Below the pieces are notes generated by a model. That model was not told where the DNA came from and did not search any database. It was given only the letters and a program-made list of their open reading frames with translations. Shown here piece by piece: positions 45,415-55,077 of a DNA stretch of 64,000 nucleotides (position 1 is the first letter of the stretch; each line of letters starts with the position of its first letter). Where the stretch lies: the NCBI RefSeq assembly GCF_020687745.1, contig NZ_JAJEWK010000005.1, forward strand, positions 1-64,000, given 5' to 3'. The DNA is from Chryseobacterium sp. MFBS3-17. GTDB taxonomy: Bacteria > Bacteroidota > Bacteroidia > Flavobacteriales > Weeksellaceae. The translations under genes and the position numbers were made by a program.

Positions 45415-48153
45415 TTAAAATTGAAAGTTAAGGCCTAATGAATATACTTTGGGTCTCTGGTAAAAACCATTGTCCACATTTCCAAAAATTTCAGGATCCA
45501 CACCGCTGTATTTACTGATCACAAAAACATTCTGAGCCATTCCGTACACCCGCAGATTGCTATTTTTAGCCATAAAATCTCCGAAATTATACCCGATGGT
45601 GGCATTGTCCATTCTCAGGAATGATGCGTTTTCCACATACATGTCTGACCAGAGTCTGATGGCAGCAAAATTATTGGTTGCTGCACTGGAATAGACATTA
45701 GAAAGGAATTCATTGGTGGCAATGTTCTGCACAGAACTGTTGGATGCGGCATTATTATACACATAATTGCCCAATACTGCCCGCAGTGAGAACCCAAAAT
45801 CCCAGTTTTTGTGTGCCAGTTTGGTAGAGAACCCAAAGATGGCATCCGGCGTGGTAGATTTGTAGAAATATTTATCTTCAGTAGTAATCTGTCCGTCACC
45901 ATTGCGGTCTACAAACACATTATCCAGCGGTTTACCATTGGCATCATACACCTGCTGATATACATAGAATGAAGATGGCGTGTAACCCACAGAATGAGCC
46001 TGAATCTGGTTTCCTACCCCACCAGCAAGTACCGGACCGAACTGAATGATGTAGTCATCTGCTACCTGGTCTGACAGGCTGGTTACTTTAGATGTATAAT
46101 GAGTGGCATTGAAGTTCAGATCCCAGGTGGTATTCTCCGAACGTACCGGAACCAGGTTCAGGGTTACTTCGAAACCCTTGTTCTCCATCTCACCGATGTT
46201 CTTGTTGTTAAAGTTACTCAGATCTCCGGCAGGAACGGGCACATAACCCAGAAGATCATCTGTGTTTTTCTTATACACATCTATACTTCCGTTTATCCGG
46301 TTATTGGCAAAGCCGAAATCCAGACCTATATTCTGGGTCAGCGTCGTTTCCCAGGTAAGACCAGGATTATATACCTGCGGTCTGTACATATAATAAAACT
46401 GATCTCCGAATCCGTATTGGGCACCATCACCACTCAGATTATAGGCAGCGAAAGAAGGATAAGGTCCGGCAATTTCCTGCTGTCCGGTAACGCCATAACC
46501 TACTCTGAGTTTTAATGTGTTCACGAATGCTGCATTCTGCATGAAGTTTTCTTCGTTAATCTTCCATGCAGCTGCTACAGCCGGGAAGTTGCCCCAGGCA
46601 TTGTCTGTGGTTCCGTTATAGAATCTGGAAGAACCGTCACGTCTGAAAGATCCGGTAATGATGTACTTGTCGGCAATGGTGAAAATAGCCCTTCCATAAA
46701 AAGACAGCAGTGTGAGGTCTGATTCATAATTTCTGCCACTCAGAGACGGTTTTGCAGGGTCACCAAATGTGGTGAGACCAGCAGGCACTTCATTGTTGAA
46801 ATTCTGATAGGCATAACCTGCCATCACATCCACATTGGTATTGATCGCGCTGATGTTTTTTACATAATTCAGATAAGTTTCCAGCAATTTATTGGTTTTC
46901 ATCTGCTTATAGGTGTTCACTGAGCCCTGATCCAGATATCCTGCACCACTGTTGGCGTACACCCGGTTCACGCCTTCGCCTTTGGAATAGTCATATCCGA
47001 GGTTAATATTCCATCTCAGATCCGGTAAAAAGTGAAATTTATAATCCAGTTGCAGGCCTCCCACACCTCTGTACACGGAAGAAACTCTTCTTGATCCGTA
47101 CAGAAGTCCCAGCGGATTTTTGGTGCCGTTCACATTCAGATTGCCATTCAGCAGCCATTCATAGTAGCCGCCGAACCGGTCATCATCCATATACACCTCC
47201 TGGGTAGGATCAAAATAAATGGCACTGTTGATGGCGCCGCCGTCCGGAAACTGATTGTCTGTGAAGGTTCCTTTGGCCGTCACATTTACAGTAAGGTGAT
47301 TGTCCAGAAATTTAGGATTCAGATTCAGGCCTACAGAACTTCTGCGGAAGGAGTTTGTTCTCACAATACCGTTCTGTTCATTATACCCTAAGGATAAACG
47401 GTAAGGCAATCCTTTAATACCGCCGGAAAGAGCCAGGTTATTATCGGTACCGAAAGCTTCCTGATAAATCAGATCCTGCCAGTTGGTACTGGCGGTGCCC
47501 AGTTTGCTTGCATAGTTTGACGAAGTGTTATTCAAAACATATTCACGGAAACGATCTGCATCCAGCACATCTACATTGCCCATTTTTGTGGACACCGATG
47601 CAGTGGTAGAGAAATTCACCTTCAATCTGCCGGAAGATCCTCTTTTCGTCGTGATTAAAATAACTCCATTAGAAGCTCTGTTACCGTAAATGGCAGCAGC
47701 TGAAGCATCTTTCAGAATGTCAAAAGTTTCAATGTCATTCGGATTAATGAGTGCCAATGGGTCAGATGCCCCGGAGAGCCCGTTATAATCCTGCGGAATC
47801 CCGTCAATAACGATTAATGGACTGCTGTTTGCGTTCAGGGATGCGCCACCACGGATTCTGATGGTGGATCCGGATCCGGGTGCCCCGCCGTTTCCTGTAA
47901 TGGCCACTCCGGGTGTTTTTCCCTGGATGAGCTGTTCGGGAGAGGTGGCGCCGCCATTAAAGTCTTTTTCACTTACGGAAACGATAGATCCCGTGAGATC
48001 GGTTTTCTTTTGTCTTCCGTAACCGATGAGCACCACCTCTTCTATACTCGCTTCGCGGGAACCGGATGTGGTGTCGGTCGTTTGTCCCTGCATCACCGTT
48101 CCTGCGAGGAGGAAAGCGGGAGCAATTTTCAAAACTGAACTGAAGTTTCTCAC
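45415..48153 (-). CDS. susC: SusC/RagA-family TonB-linked outer membrane channel
   Basis: A 912-residue transporter that imports starch oligosaccharides. Start is GTG at 48153 (signal peptide MRNFSSVLKIAPAFLLAGTV). The TonB-box segment IEEVVLIGYGRQKK is already at residues 37-50 and the plug motif PLIVIDGIP at 112-120, so the usual N-terminal carboxypeptidase-like extension of about 80-90 residues is absent. The barrel ends YSLGLNFQF with terminal Phe. First gene of the starch locus. An in-frame stop a few codons upstream rules out a longer N-terminus in this sequence. Confidence 0.94.
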   Translation of the reverse strand: MRNFSSVLKIAPAFLLAGTVMQGQTTDTTSGSREASIEEVVLIGYGRQKKTDLTGSIVSVSEKDFNGGATSPEQLIQGKTPGVAITGNGGAPGSGSTIRIRGGASLNANSSPLIVIDGIPQDYNGLSGASDPLALINPNDIETFDILKDASAAAIYGNRASNGVILITTKRGSSGRLKVNFSTTASVSTKMGNVDVLDADRFREYVLNNTSSNYASKLGTASTNWQDLIYQEAFGTDNNLALSGGIKGLPYRLSLGYNEQNGIVRTNSFRRSSVGLNLNPKFLDNHLTVNVTAKGTFTDNQFPDGGAINSAIYFDPTQEVYMDDDRFGGYYEWLLNGNLNVNGTKNPLGLLYGSRRVSSVYRGVGGLQLDYKFHFLPDLRWNINLGYDYSKGEGVNRVYANSGAGYLDQGSVNTYKQMKTNKLLETYLNYVKNISAINTNVDVMAGYAYQNFNNEVPAGLTTFGDPAKPSLSGRNYESDLTLLSFYGRAIFTIADKYIITGSFRRDGSSRFYNGTTDNAWGNFPAVAAAWKINEENFMQNAAFVNTLKLRVGYGVTGQQEIAGPYPSFAAYNLSGDGAQYGFGDQFYYMYRPQVYNPGLTWETTLTQNIGLDFGFANNRINGSIDVYKKNTDDLLGYVPVPAGDLSNFNNKNIGEMENKGFEVTLNLVPVRSENTTWDLNFNATHYTSKVTSLSDQVADDYIIQFGPVLAGGVGNQIQAHSVGYTPSSFYVYQQVYDANGKPLDNVFVDRNGDGQITTEDKYFYKSTTPDAIFGFSTKLAHKNWDFGFSLRAVLGNYVYNNAASNSSVQNIATNEFLSNVYSSAATNNFAAIRLWSDMYVENASFLRMDNATIGYNFGDFMAKNSNLRVYGMAQNVFVISKYSGVDPEIFGNVDNGFYQRPKVYSLGLNFQF

Positions 48154-48523
48154 AAAATTAAATTTTTAGGTTAATATTTTCTCTTTTAATGCTTTTATCT
48201 CTTGCAATCGTGGACTAAAATACATTTTTTTTGATTCAAATTAAATTTTTATTAAGATTCTATTTGTTCTAATGCCGAAATCTGTATATTAAGCAAAACC
48301 TATTTTTAATTATTTGATATATAATGATTTAGTTAAAATGATGGTCTATTTACTCATAACGATACAATAGAAATTGTTTAAACAAATGTTTAACTTTTTT
48401 AATCTTAAAACGGCGAATAATGTTACATTCCGTTAATATTTTGTTAATGATTCCTAAAATTTAACTTTCGTGGTCACCCGCAGAAGTCTTATCTTTGTGG
48501 TCTTAAAAAAAGTATTGAGAAAT
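48154..48523. other. Divergent susC/metG intergenic region with palindrome and promoter elements
   Basis: This 370-bp AT-rich gap contains a perfect 12-bp palindrome TTGTTTAAACAA (48374-48385) next to a second GTTTAA copy (48388-48393), a possible regulator site. A -7 box TATCTTTG (48490-48497) fits metG. For susC no TAnnTTTG with good spacing is seen upstream of the start. No gene or RNA is recognised. Confidence 0.45.
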
Positions 48524-50557
48524 ATGTCAGAAAGAAAGATGATTACTGCTGCATTGCCATATGCCAACGGACCTGTGCACATAGGACACCTGGCCGGCGT
48601 GTATGTTCCTGCAGACGTCTATGCCAGATTTTGCAGAAGAACCGGCCAGGATGTAGCTTTTATTTGTGGTTCAGATGAACACGGCATCCCGATTACCATC
48701 CGGGCGAAAAAAGAAGGGGTGACCCCGCAGGATATTGTGGATAAATACCATGAAATCATCAAAAAATCTTTCGCAGATCTGGGGATTTCTTTTGACGAAT
48801 ACTCCAGAACCACCGCTCCCAAACATTATGAAGTCAGTCAGGATTTCTTTAAAACCCTCTATGAAAAAGGTAAATTCACCGAGGAAGTTTCTGAACAGTA
48901 TTTTGACGAACAAGCCGGTGAGTTTCTGGCAGACCGCTATATTGTGGGAACCTGTCCTTCCTGCAGCAATGAAAATGCCTATGGCGATCAGTGTGAAAAA
49001 TGTGGCTCTACCCTGTCTCCGTCAGAATTAATAAACCCGAAATCCATGCTCAGCGGAAATGTACCTGTACTGAAGGAAACCAAAAACTGGTATTTGCCGC
49101 TGAATGAGTATGAAGATTTCCTGAACACCTGGATTATAGACGGACACAAAGAGGACTGGAAACCGAATGTATATGGACAGGTAAAATCCTGGCTGAATGA
49201 CGGACTGAAACCCCGCGCCATGACCCGCGACCTGAACTGGGGTGTGCCGGTTCCCCTGCCCGATGCCGAAGGCAAGGTGCTTTACGTGTGGTTTGATGCG
49301 CCCATCGGTTATGTATCCTTTACCCAGGAATGGGCCGCCAAAAATGGAAAAAACTGGAAAGATTACTGGCAGAGCGACGATTCTGAACTCATCCATTTCA
49401 TCGGAAAAGATAATATTGTATTCCACTGCATTATTTTCCCGGCCATGATGAAGGCTCACGGTGACTATAAAATGCCCAAAAATGTTCCTGCCTTCGAATT
49501 CCTGAATCTCGAAAATGATAAAATTTCCACCTCCCGGAACTGGGCCGTGTGGGCACATGAATATGTGGAAGATTTCCCTGGCCAGCAGGACGTACTGCGC
49601 TACGCATTGCTCTCTTCTGCTCCGGAAACCAAAGACAATAACTTTACATGGAAGGATTTTCAGACCAAAAATAATTCTGAGCTGGTAGGCATCTTTGGCA
49701 ACTTCATCAACCGCGTAGCAGTACTCATTCATAAATATTATAACGGTGTGGTGCCGGCAGGCCCGGAAAATGCACCGGAGCTGGGTGAAATCTCAAAAGC
49801 AGCGGGAGAAATACGCCAATATCTGGAGCACTTTGAATTCCGCAACGCCTTGTCATCCATGATGAATCTGGCGCGTTTTGGTAACCAGTATCTGCAGACA
49901 GAAGAACCGTGGAAAACCATTAAAGATCAGCCGGAAAAAGCCGCTCATGCGCTGTTTGTATCTGCCCAGATTGCCGTAGGGCTGGCCCAGATCTGTGAAC
50001 CGTTCCTGCCTTTCAGTGCCCAAAAACTGCAGCAAATGTTCAATGTGAAGCAGATGGACTGGCAAACGGTGGAACTCGGGGAGATGCTGATTCCTGCCGG
50101 ACATCAGATTCATGAAGCCACACTTCTGTTTTCAAAAATAGAAGATGAAACCATAGAAAAACAAATTCAGAAACTGGAAAACACTAAGCAATCCAATAAA
50201 AAAACCAATCCCAACGCCAATCCTATGAAAGAAGAAATCACCTTTGACGATTTTACCAAAATAGACCTCAGAACCGCCACCATCCTTACCGCAGAAAAAG
50301 TGGAAAAAGCAGATAAACTCCTGAAGTTTACTGTAGATACCGGAGTAGATGTACGAACAGTCGTATCCGGTGTGGCAGAAAGTTTTACTCCTGAAGAATG
50401 TGTAGGCAAACAAGTGATGATTTTGCTGAACCTGGCACCCAGAAAAATCCGTGGAATAGAATCCCAGGGTATGCTCCTGCTTACCACGAAATCTGATGGC
50501 AAACTCAGCTTTGTAACACCGGATGACCAGGTGGAAAACGGAGTGGAAATTGGTTAA
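48524..50557 (+). CDS. metG: Methionyl-tRNA synthetase
   Basis: A 677-residue class I tRNA synthetase charging tRNA-Met. I start at ATG 48524 ([17 protein letters not shown]); 18 open codons before it overlap the promoter. The HIGH signature is at 19-22; the zinc knuckle has CPSC and CEKC pairs; the KMSKS-equivalent is KISTS in [12 protein letters not shown]. The C-terminal EMAP-II-like tRNA-binding domain (from about residue 575, [12 protein letters not shown]) drives dimerisation. A linker rich in Lys and Asn joins the parts. Confidence 0.97.
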   Translation: MSERKMITAALPYANGPVHIGHLAGVYVPADVYARFCRRTGQDVAFICGSDEHGIPITIRAKKEGVTPQDIVDKYHEIIKKSFADLGISFDEYSRTTAPKHYEVSQDFFKTLYEKGKFTEEVSEQYFDEQAGEFLADRYIVGTCPSCSNENAYGDQCEKCGSTLSPSELINPKSMLSGNVPVLKETKNWYLPLNEYEDFLNTWIIDGHKEDWKPNVYGQVKSWLNDGLKPRAMTRDLNWGVPVPLPDAEGKVLYVWFDAPIGYVSFTQEWAAKNGKNWKDYWQSDDSELIHFIGKDNIVFHCIIFPAMMKAHGDYKMPKNVPAFEFLNLENDKISTSRNWAVWAHEYVEDFPGQQDVLRYALLSSAPETKDNNFTWKDFQTKNNSELVGIFGNFINRVAVLIHKYYNGVVPAGPENAPELGEISKAAGEIRQYLEHFEFRNALSSMMNLARFGNQYLQTEEPWKTIKDQPEKAAHALFVSAQIAVGLAQICEPFLPFSAQKLQQMFNVKQMDWQTVELGEMLIPAGHQIHEATLLFSKIEDETIEKQIQKLENTKQSNKKTNPNANPMKEEITFDDFTKIDLRTATILTAEKVEKADKLLKFTVDTGVDVRTVVSGVAESFTPEECVGKQVMILLNLAPRKIRGIESQGMLLLTTKSDGKLSFVTPDDQVENGVEIG

Positions 50558-50601
50558 TCACCTGCTCGGCTTTCAAGAAATATACTGTAAAATAACAGAC
50601 G

Positions 50602-50630
50602 GGTTCCGGCACATTTCCGGAACCTTTTTT
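50602..50630 (+). terminator. Intrinsic terminator of metG
   Basis: Arms GGTTCCGG / CCGGAACC (50602-50609, 50617-50624), loop of seven, then six T. Confidence 0.92.
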
Positions 50631-50722
50631 GTGTCATCTCAGCCGGCACACATGATAATATTCACGATTCCCGCTCTGTAGAAACGTCTTTTTTAATGGT
50701 ATCTTTGATGAAAATATCTGCT

Positions 50723-51115
50723 ATGAAAAAATTATTGTTCCTCATCCCTGTTTTCCTGCTGTTATTATGTGCCTGTGACAACCGTGAAGACGAGTTCTCC
50801 AACGAAGCCTATACCGGCACCTGGAAATGGGTGTCCACAGCAGGACCCAATGTGAACGAAACTCCCCTTAGCACAGGCAAAACGGTGAGTTTAGATTTTA
50901 CTTCGGAATGGCAGTACACCATCAGCGAAAATGATGTGGAAATCAGTAGTGGCACCTACTCCCTGTATGAGGATGTCTCTTCTACCGACCATCAGCAGCG
51001 CATGTTTATTCAGTTTTCTGCAGACGGAATCAAAATTGTGAAGGAAATCAATGCGACTACCCTGTCATTGCAGGATGATGATGTGACGGGACTCACCTAT
51101 CATCACGAAAAATAA
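50723..51115 (+). CDS. Lipocalin-like putative lipoprotein
   Basis: 130 residues from ATG 50723 (MKKLLFLIPVFLLLLCAC); the open frame begins nine codons earlier but overlaps a -7 box TATCTTTG (50700-50707). Lipobox LCAC. The mature part, with YTGTWKWVST near its start and repeated beta strands, looks like the lipocalin-like DUF of Bacteroidota lipoproteins. Function is unknown. It is convergent with the RsmI-like gene, 5 bp apart. Confidence 0.72.
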   Translation: MKKLLFLIPVFLLLLCACDNREDEFSNEAYTGTWKWVSTAGPNVNETPLSTGKTVSLDFTSEWQYTISENDVEISSGTYSLYEDVSSTDHQQRMFIQFSADGIKIVKEINATTLSLQDDDVTGLTYHHEK

Positions 51116-51120
51116 AAGTT

Positions 51121-51819
51121 TTATTTGCCCAGAACAAAAACCGCCGGAATTTTATGGAGTTCCGGCTTTTCTTTTTGCCAGTCTTTCATGGACCGGGTAC
51201 GGATGAATTCACGGTCCGGGTCATTAATGTTCGCCGCAATACAAAGACTGGTACTGGGATTCAGGAATTTCATTAAATCTTCTACCAGTTGATTGTTTCG
51301 GTACGGTGTTTCCATGAAAATCTGGGAATAACCGCTTTGCTGCACAGCATTTTCCAACTGCTGAATTTTCTTTTTCTTTTCAGATTTATCTATGGGCAGA
51401 TATCCGTGGAAGGTAAACTGCTGTCCGTTAAAACCGCTGGAAATTAATGCGAGAATGATGGATGACGGCCCGTTTACCGGCACCACCTGTATCTGGTTTT
51501 CATGACACCATTTCACCATAATATTACCGGGATCGGCTATACAAGGCAGTCCGGCTTCCGAAAGCAATCCGAAATCATGACCATCTTTCATCAGTCGCCG
51601 CGCTTCTGCCAAATCAGCAGATTCCGAATATTTATCCAGCAGGTAGAGTTTCAGATCCGGTTGTTTTTTTTCGGGGCAAAAGAATTTAATGACTTTCCGG
51701 GCAGTTTTTTCATTTTCTACAAAAAAATAATCTGTTTTCAGAATATATTCCCGGATGGCGGGTGCAAAATAAGCAACCGGTGAATTTTCAGATAAATAAG
51801 CAGGAATCAGGAAAAGCAT
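51121..51819 (-). CDS. RsmI-like SAM-dependent methyltransferase (tetrapyrrole methylase fold)
   Basis: A 232-residue protein with the fold of RsmI, which 2-prime-O-methylates C1402 of 16S rRNA. Motifs: LLSEAGLPCIADPG (about 85-98), VPVNGPSSIILALISSG and FHGYLP. It lacks the long N-terminal part with the typical PLYVVATPIGN start, reading MLFLIPAYLSENSP, so it belongs to the shorter Bacteroidota paralogue group, whose target is not certain. It starts 5 bp after the phosphatase gene. Confidence 0.82.
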   Translation of the reverse strand: MLFLIPAYLSENSPVAYFAPAIREYILKTDYFFVENEKTARKVIKFFCPEKKQPDLKLYLLDKYSESADLAEARRLMKDGHDFGLLSEAGLPCIADPGNIMVKWCHENQIQVVPVNGPSSIILALISSGFNGQQFTFHGYLPIDKSEKKKKIQQLENAVQQSGYSQIFMETPYRNNQLVEDLMKFLNPSTSLCIAANINDPDREFIRTRSMKDWQKEKPELHKIPAVFVLGK

Positions 51820-51824
51820 GGGAA

Positions 51825-52292
51825 TTATTTTTGGGATTCTGTACGGAATTTCTCCGCAATTTTATCACTGGCATCCACCAGCAGATGGTACACCTCGTCG
51901 AAATCTGCCAGTGTACCCCAGTATGGATCCGGCACTTCATTGTGTCCTTTGGTGTAGCCGGCTTCTTCCAGAAAAAGTTTTACTTTACGCCGTTCTGCGT
52001 CATTGCCTGCCAGTGACTGTACTTTCTGGTACACACTGATGTCCATGCAATAAATGTGGTCGTACTCCTGAAAATCTGCAGCCACAATCGGCCGTGACTG
52101 CTGCAGTGAAATATCCACACCATAGCGCTGGCCAATTTTGATGGCTCGCTGATCCGGGTGGCAACCTTCGTGCATGGAAATGGTTCCTGCAGAATCTACT
52201 GTAAAATGGTTGGGCAGCCGGGATTGTAAGATTCCTTCGGCCAGCGGACTGCGGCAAATGTTGCCCAGGCATACCACTAAGATTTTTGTCAT
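51825..52292 (-). CDS. Low-molecular-weight protein tyrosine phosphatase
   Basis: 155 residues from ATG 52292 (MTKILVVCLGNICRSPLAEG); ten upstream open codons are not family-like. The phosphate loop CLGNICRS supplies Cys8 and Arg14, and the general acid Asp lies in VPDPYWG. It dephosphorylates phosphotyrosine, often on polysaccharide-export kinases; ArsC-type arsenate reductases share the fold but would need extra Cys not evident here. It sits in the dnaA-phosphatase-RsmI-like order. Confidence 0.92.
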   Translation of the reverse strand: MTKILVVCLGNICRSPLAEGILQSRLPNHFTVDSAGTISMHEGCHPDQRAIKIGQRYGVDISLQQSRPIVAADFQEYDHIYCMDISVYQKVQSLAGNDAERRKVKLFLEEAGYTKGHNEVPDPYWGTLADFDEVYHLLVDASDKIAEKFRTESQK

Positions 52293-52348
52293 GTCAATTT
52301 CTTTTTCTAAAAGTTTCTGCAAGATAGTTTAGTTTTTCTTTCCAACAA

Positions 52349-52378
52349 AAAATGAAGAATATCACTACTCTTCATTTT
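52349..52378 (-). terminator. Intrinsic terminator of dnaA
   Basis: Arms AAAATGAAGA / TCTTCATTTT (52349-52358, 52369-52378), loop of ten, 25 bp past the dnaA stop. Confidence 0.8.
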
Positions 52379-52403
52379 GGTTCTTATCGGATGAAATCAC
52401 GCC

Positions 52404-53861
52404 CTACTGTTTTATTTTTTCGGTGAGATCTTTCACGTATTTTTTGATTTCCTTGTCAATTTTGGATACATCCTTGATGGTTTCGCAGGCATACATGACC
52501 GTAGAGTGGTCTTTCCCTCCCATTTCCTCACCAATTTTGGTAAAGGTGGCATTGGTATATTCTTTGGCAAAATACATGGCCAGCTGGCGCGGCAGGGCTA
52601 TTTCTCTTTTTCTGGTTTTACTCAGAAGCTGTTCGCGTTCTATTCCGAAATACTCACACACCACTTCCTGAATAAACGGAATATTTATGACTTTCTTCTT
52701 GTTTGATGAAATTTTGCTGATGGTTTCCTTTAGTAATTCCAGGGTGAGTTCAGACTTGTAAATCGTGGAATAGGCAATAACGGAGTTGATGACGCCTATA
52801 AGATCCCGAACGCTGCTTTTCACTTCATTGGCCAGGAAATCCAGCATGTCATCAGACAGTTCAATGCCATCACGGTTCAGTTTGTCAATGATGATTTTAC
52901 GGCGGGTATCGAAATCCGGTGCTTTAATTTCAGCGGTAAGTCCCCATTTGAACCTTGAAACAATACGCTCCTGAATATCCATAATGTCCACCGGCGCACG
53001 GTCAGAAGTCAGTACAATCTGTTTACCGTTCTGGTGCAGATAATCAAAGATGTGGAAGAAGCTGTCCTGGGTGGCAGATTTGCCGGAGAGGAACTGAATA
53101 TCATCAATGATCAGCACGTCCACCATCTGATAGAAATTGGCAAATTCTGTTTGTTTATGTGCTTTTGCCGCAGAAATAAACTGCTGAATAAATTTTTCAG
53201 AAGAAAGATAAAGTACTACTTTGTCTGGTAAGGACTGCTTTACTTCCAGGCCGATGGCATGGCCCAGGTGGGTTTTTCCTACCCCGTAACCACCGTGAAG
53301 AAACAGTGGATTAAAGGCAGTGGCGCCGGGTCTTTTGGCAATGGATTTCGCTACTGTAGAAGCAAATTTGTTGCTTTCTCCCTCCACATAGCTGTCAAAA
53401 GAGAAATCTGCTTTCAGATTGGAGTCTATATTGACTTTCTGAATTCCCGGTACTACAAATGGATTTACAATCTTGCCGGCGGCAAAATTCTGAGGCATGG
53501 TTTCCTGCATTTTGGGCGCAGGCGTAGATTTGCCCATCATATTCATGGTAATGGGTTTTTCTTTGCCGGCCGGTTTGTTTTCCATCACCTGATACCAAAG
53601 TTTCACCCCTTTACCGATATATTTTTTCAGGGCAGCAGACAGCAGGGACAAGTAATTATCCTCTATATATTCTTTGTAAAAATCACTCGGAACCCTCAGA
53701 GTAAGGTTATTGTCAACCAGCGAAACTGGTTGTACCTTGTCAAATAATAAATCGAAAGAATTTTCGAGCTTCTTTAAGTTGGAAGTGTCTTCTGCAGCAT
53801 TGAGATTATCTCTCATAAACTGGAGGCACTTCTCCCAAATCTTTACTAAATTATCATTCAT
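52404..53861 (-). CDS. dnaA: Chromosomal replication initiator protein
   Basis: A 485-residue AAA+ initiator. Domain I covers about 1-85; the Pro/Lys-rich linker is about 95-145; Walker A GGYGVGKT lies at 190-197, Walker B in LIIDDIQFLSGK, and sensor motif LTSDRAP. The C-terminal DnaA-box-binding helix-turn-helix is MGGKDHSTVMYACETI. All motifs are intact. No cluster of TTATCCACA boxes appears on either side, so the origin is probably not immediately next to the gene. Confidence 0.98.
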   Translation of the reverse strand: MNDNLVKIWEKCLQFMRDNLNAAEDTSNLKKLENSFDLLFDKVQPVSLVDNNLTLRVPSDFYKEYIEDNYLSLLSAALKKYIGKGVKLWYQVMENKPAGKEKPITMNMMGKSTPAPKMQETMPQNFAAGKIVNPFVVPGIQKVNIDSNLKADFSFDSYVEGESNKFASTVAKSIAKRPGATAFNPLFLHGGYGVGKTHLGHAIGLEVKQSLPDKVVLYLSSEKFIQQFISAAKAHKQTEFANFYQMVDVLIIDDIQFLSGKSATQDSFFHIFDYLHQNGKQIVLTSDRAPVDIMDIQERIVSRFKWGLTAEIKAPDFDTRRKIIIDKLNRDGIELSDDMLDFLANEVKSSVRDLIGVINSVIAYSTIYKSELTLELLKETISKISSNKKKVINIPFIQEVVCEYFGIEREQLLSKTRKREIALPRQLAMYFAKEYTNATFTKIGEEMGGKDHSTVMYACETIKDVSKIDKEIKKYVKDLTEKIKQ

Positions 53862-53945
53862 GTTTCTGCTTCAATTTGGCCTCTTTTTGTACTAATATTT
53901 ATCGGGAAAGCAAAGATGGAACATTTAATCATTAAAAAAAAATAC

Positions 53946-53976
53946 TTGTGCTCTTGATTATTTAGAAATATATTTG
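53946..53976 (+). promoter_or_regulatory. Promoter of the thioesterase gene
   Basis: TTG (53946-53948) and TATATTTG (53969-53976) with 20 bp between, close to the Bacteroidota consensus, 22 bp before the ATG. Confidence 0.65.
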
Positions 53977-53998
53977 TATGTATAAATAGATACTTAAA

Positions 53999-54412
53999 AT
54001 GATACATTCAACTCACACATTACGAGTTCGTTACGGCGAAACTGATCCCATGAAATACGTTTATTACGGCAACTATGCACTGTATTTGGAGCTGGGTCGA
54101 GTTGAACTTTTTCGCAGCATCGGGATGTCTTATGACGAGATTGAAAAGCGTGGCATCTGGTTGCCGGTTTCGGAGTACAAAATGAAATATCTGAAACCTG
54201 CATTTTATGATCAGATGTTGGAAGTTCATACCTACGTGAGAAAAATGCCGGGCGTGAAGATTGAATTTGAATATGAGATTTATAACGAAGCCGGAGACAA
54301 AATTTCTGAAGCATCCACCACTCTTTTTTTCTGGGATCCGGAAAAGCAAAAAATTGTAAAATGTCCGGATTTTCTCATGAATCTGATTTTGAAAAGCTGG
54401 AAAGACGCCTGA
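53999..54412 (+). CDS. Acyl-CoA thioesterase, hotdog fold (YbgC/4HBT family)
   Basis: A 137-residue single-hotdog protein. The catalytic region reads VRYGETDPMKYVYYGNYALYLELGR (residues about 10-34), with the Asp-Pro-Met-Lys-Val type active-site turn of YbgC/FcbC proteins. It hydrolyses acyl-CoA or acyl-ACP thioesters. It is divergent from dnaA. Confidence 0.9.
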   Translation: MIHSTHTLRVRYGETDPMKYVYYGNYALYLELGRVELFRSIGMSYDEIEKRGIWLPVSEYKMKYLKPAFYDQMLEVHTYVRKMPGVKIEFEYEIYNEAGDKISEASTTLFFWDPEKQKIVKCPDFLMNLILKSWKDA

Positions 54413-54514
54413 TTTGTCCCATATTTTTTTACAGGTGCTCTGTATTTTAGAAGGATTTCCATAATAATAGCAAATTATTTTACAGAAACAGGGCTAAATT
54501 CTCAATCTTTTTGC

Positions 54515-54522
54515 TATTTTTG
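54515..54522 (+). promoter_or_regulatory. -7 promoter element of the secreted orphan gene
   Basis: TATTTTTG, a full TAnnTTTG match, 27 bp before the ATG at 54550. Confidence 0.5.
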
Positions 54523-54549
54523 TCATAACAAATAAAATAAAGTTTAAAT

Positions 54550-55005
54550 ATGAAAAAGTTATACTTTGTACTGGCTATGGTTACGGCCACTTTTGCATTT
54601 GCACAGCAAGGTTCCAAAAAACCTTTGGTTCTGATTGACGGCATGCTTGCCTCTGCCCAGCTGGTAGAGAGCGATAAAAAGAATGTAGCTTCTACAAATA
54701 CCTACAATACGGCTGCGAAACTGCCCCAGAATCTGAAAACTTTTGAAAGTCTGGCAGCTCAGGGAATTACGAATGTAAAAGTAAAAGAAAATTACTATGA
54801 CAGAATTACACTGGCAGAATTGAATACACAGTTCAAACTTAGTCCTGCCAATCCCGTGAATTTTGACGGTCACATCATCTCCAATACCGATCTTGTGATC
54901 CTGGGTAATGTTTTGGAACACATGGAATTAGGCAAGTACGATGGCCAGGAAATGCTCACCATTTCTACAACACCCCAAGCCACTTCTGCTTCAGCATTGA
55001 AATAA
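54550..55005 (+). CDS. Secreted protein of unknown function
   Basis: A 151-residue protein with a signal peptide (MKKLYFVLAMVTATFAFAQ). The mature start KKPLVLIDGMLASAQL resembles the KPLVVIDG segment of TonB-receptor plug domains, and ITNVKVKENYYDRITLAEL could be the following strands, but no receptor barrel follows. It is probably periplasmic. It has its own promoter box and a strong terminator, so it is a monocistronic, probably well-expressed gene. Confidence 0.7.
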   Translation: MKKLYFVLAMVTATFAFAQQGSKKPLVLIDGMLASAQLVESDKKNVASTNTYNTAAKLPQNLKTFESLAAQGITNVKVKENYYDRITLAELNTQFKLSPANPVNFDGHIISNTDLVILGNVLEHMELGKYDGQEMLTISTTPQATSASALK

Positions 55006-55024
55006 GATTGATGTCTTAAAAGAT

Positions 55025-55053
55025 AAAGCGTCCTTCTGTGGGACGCTTTTTTT
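55025..55053 (+). terminator. Intrinsic terminator of the secreted orphan gene
   Basis: Arms AAAGCGTCC / GGACGCTTT (55025-55033, 55041-55049), then a T run. Confidence 0.92.
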
Positions 55054-55077
55054 ATGGGTAAGTACAGACAAAAAGGA

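Noticed and set aside
36408-48153. Starch locus as a novel system
   Set aside because: SusC, SusD, SusE, GH97, GH13 and the MFS carrier together form a well-known type of flavobacterial maltodextrin locus; only its details are unusual.
48145-48160. TAATTTTG overlapping the susC start as a promoter
   Set aside because: Transcription from it would begin after the GTG start codon and remove the signal peptide, so the match is probably chance.
52323-53998. Search for an origin of replication next to dnaA
   Set aside because: No cluster of TTATCCACA-like boxes or AT-rich repeat set was found on either side of dnaA; a GC-skew plot would be needed to place the origin.
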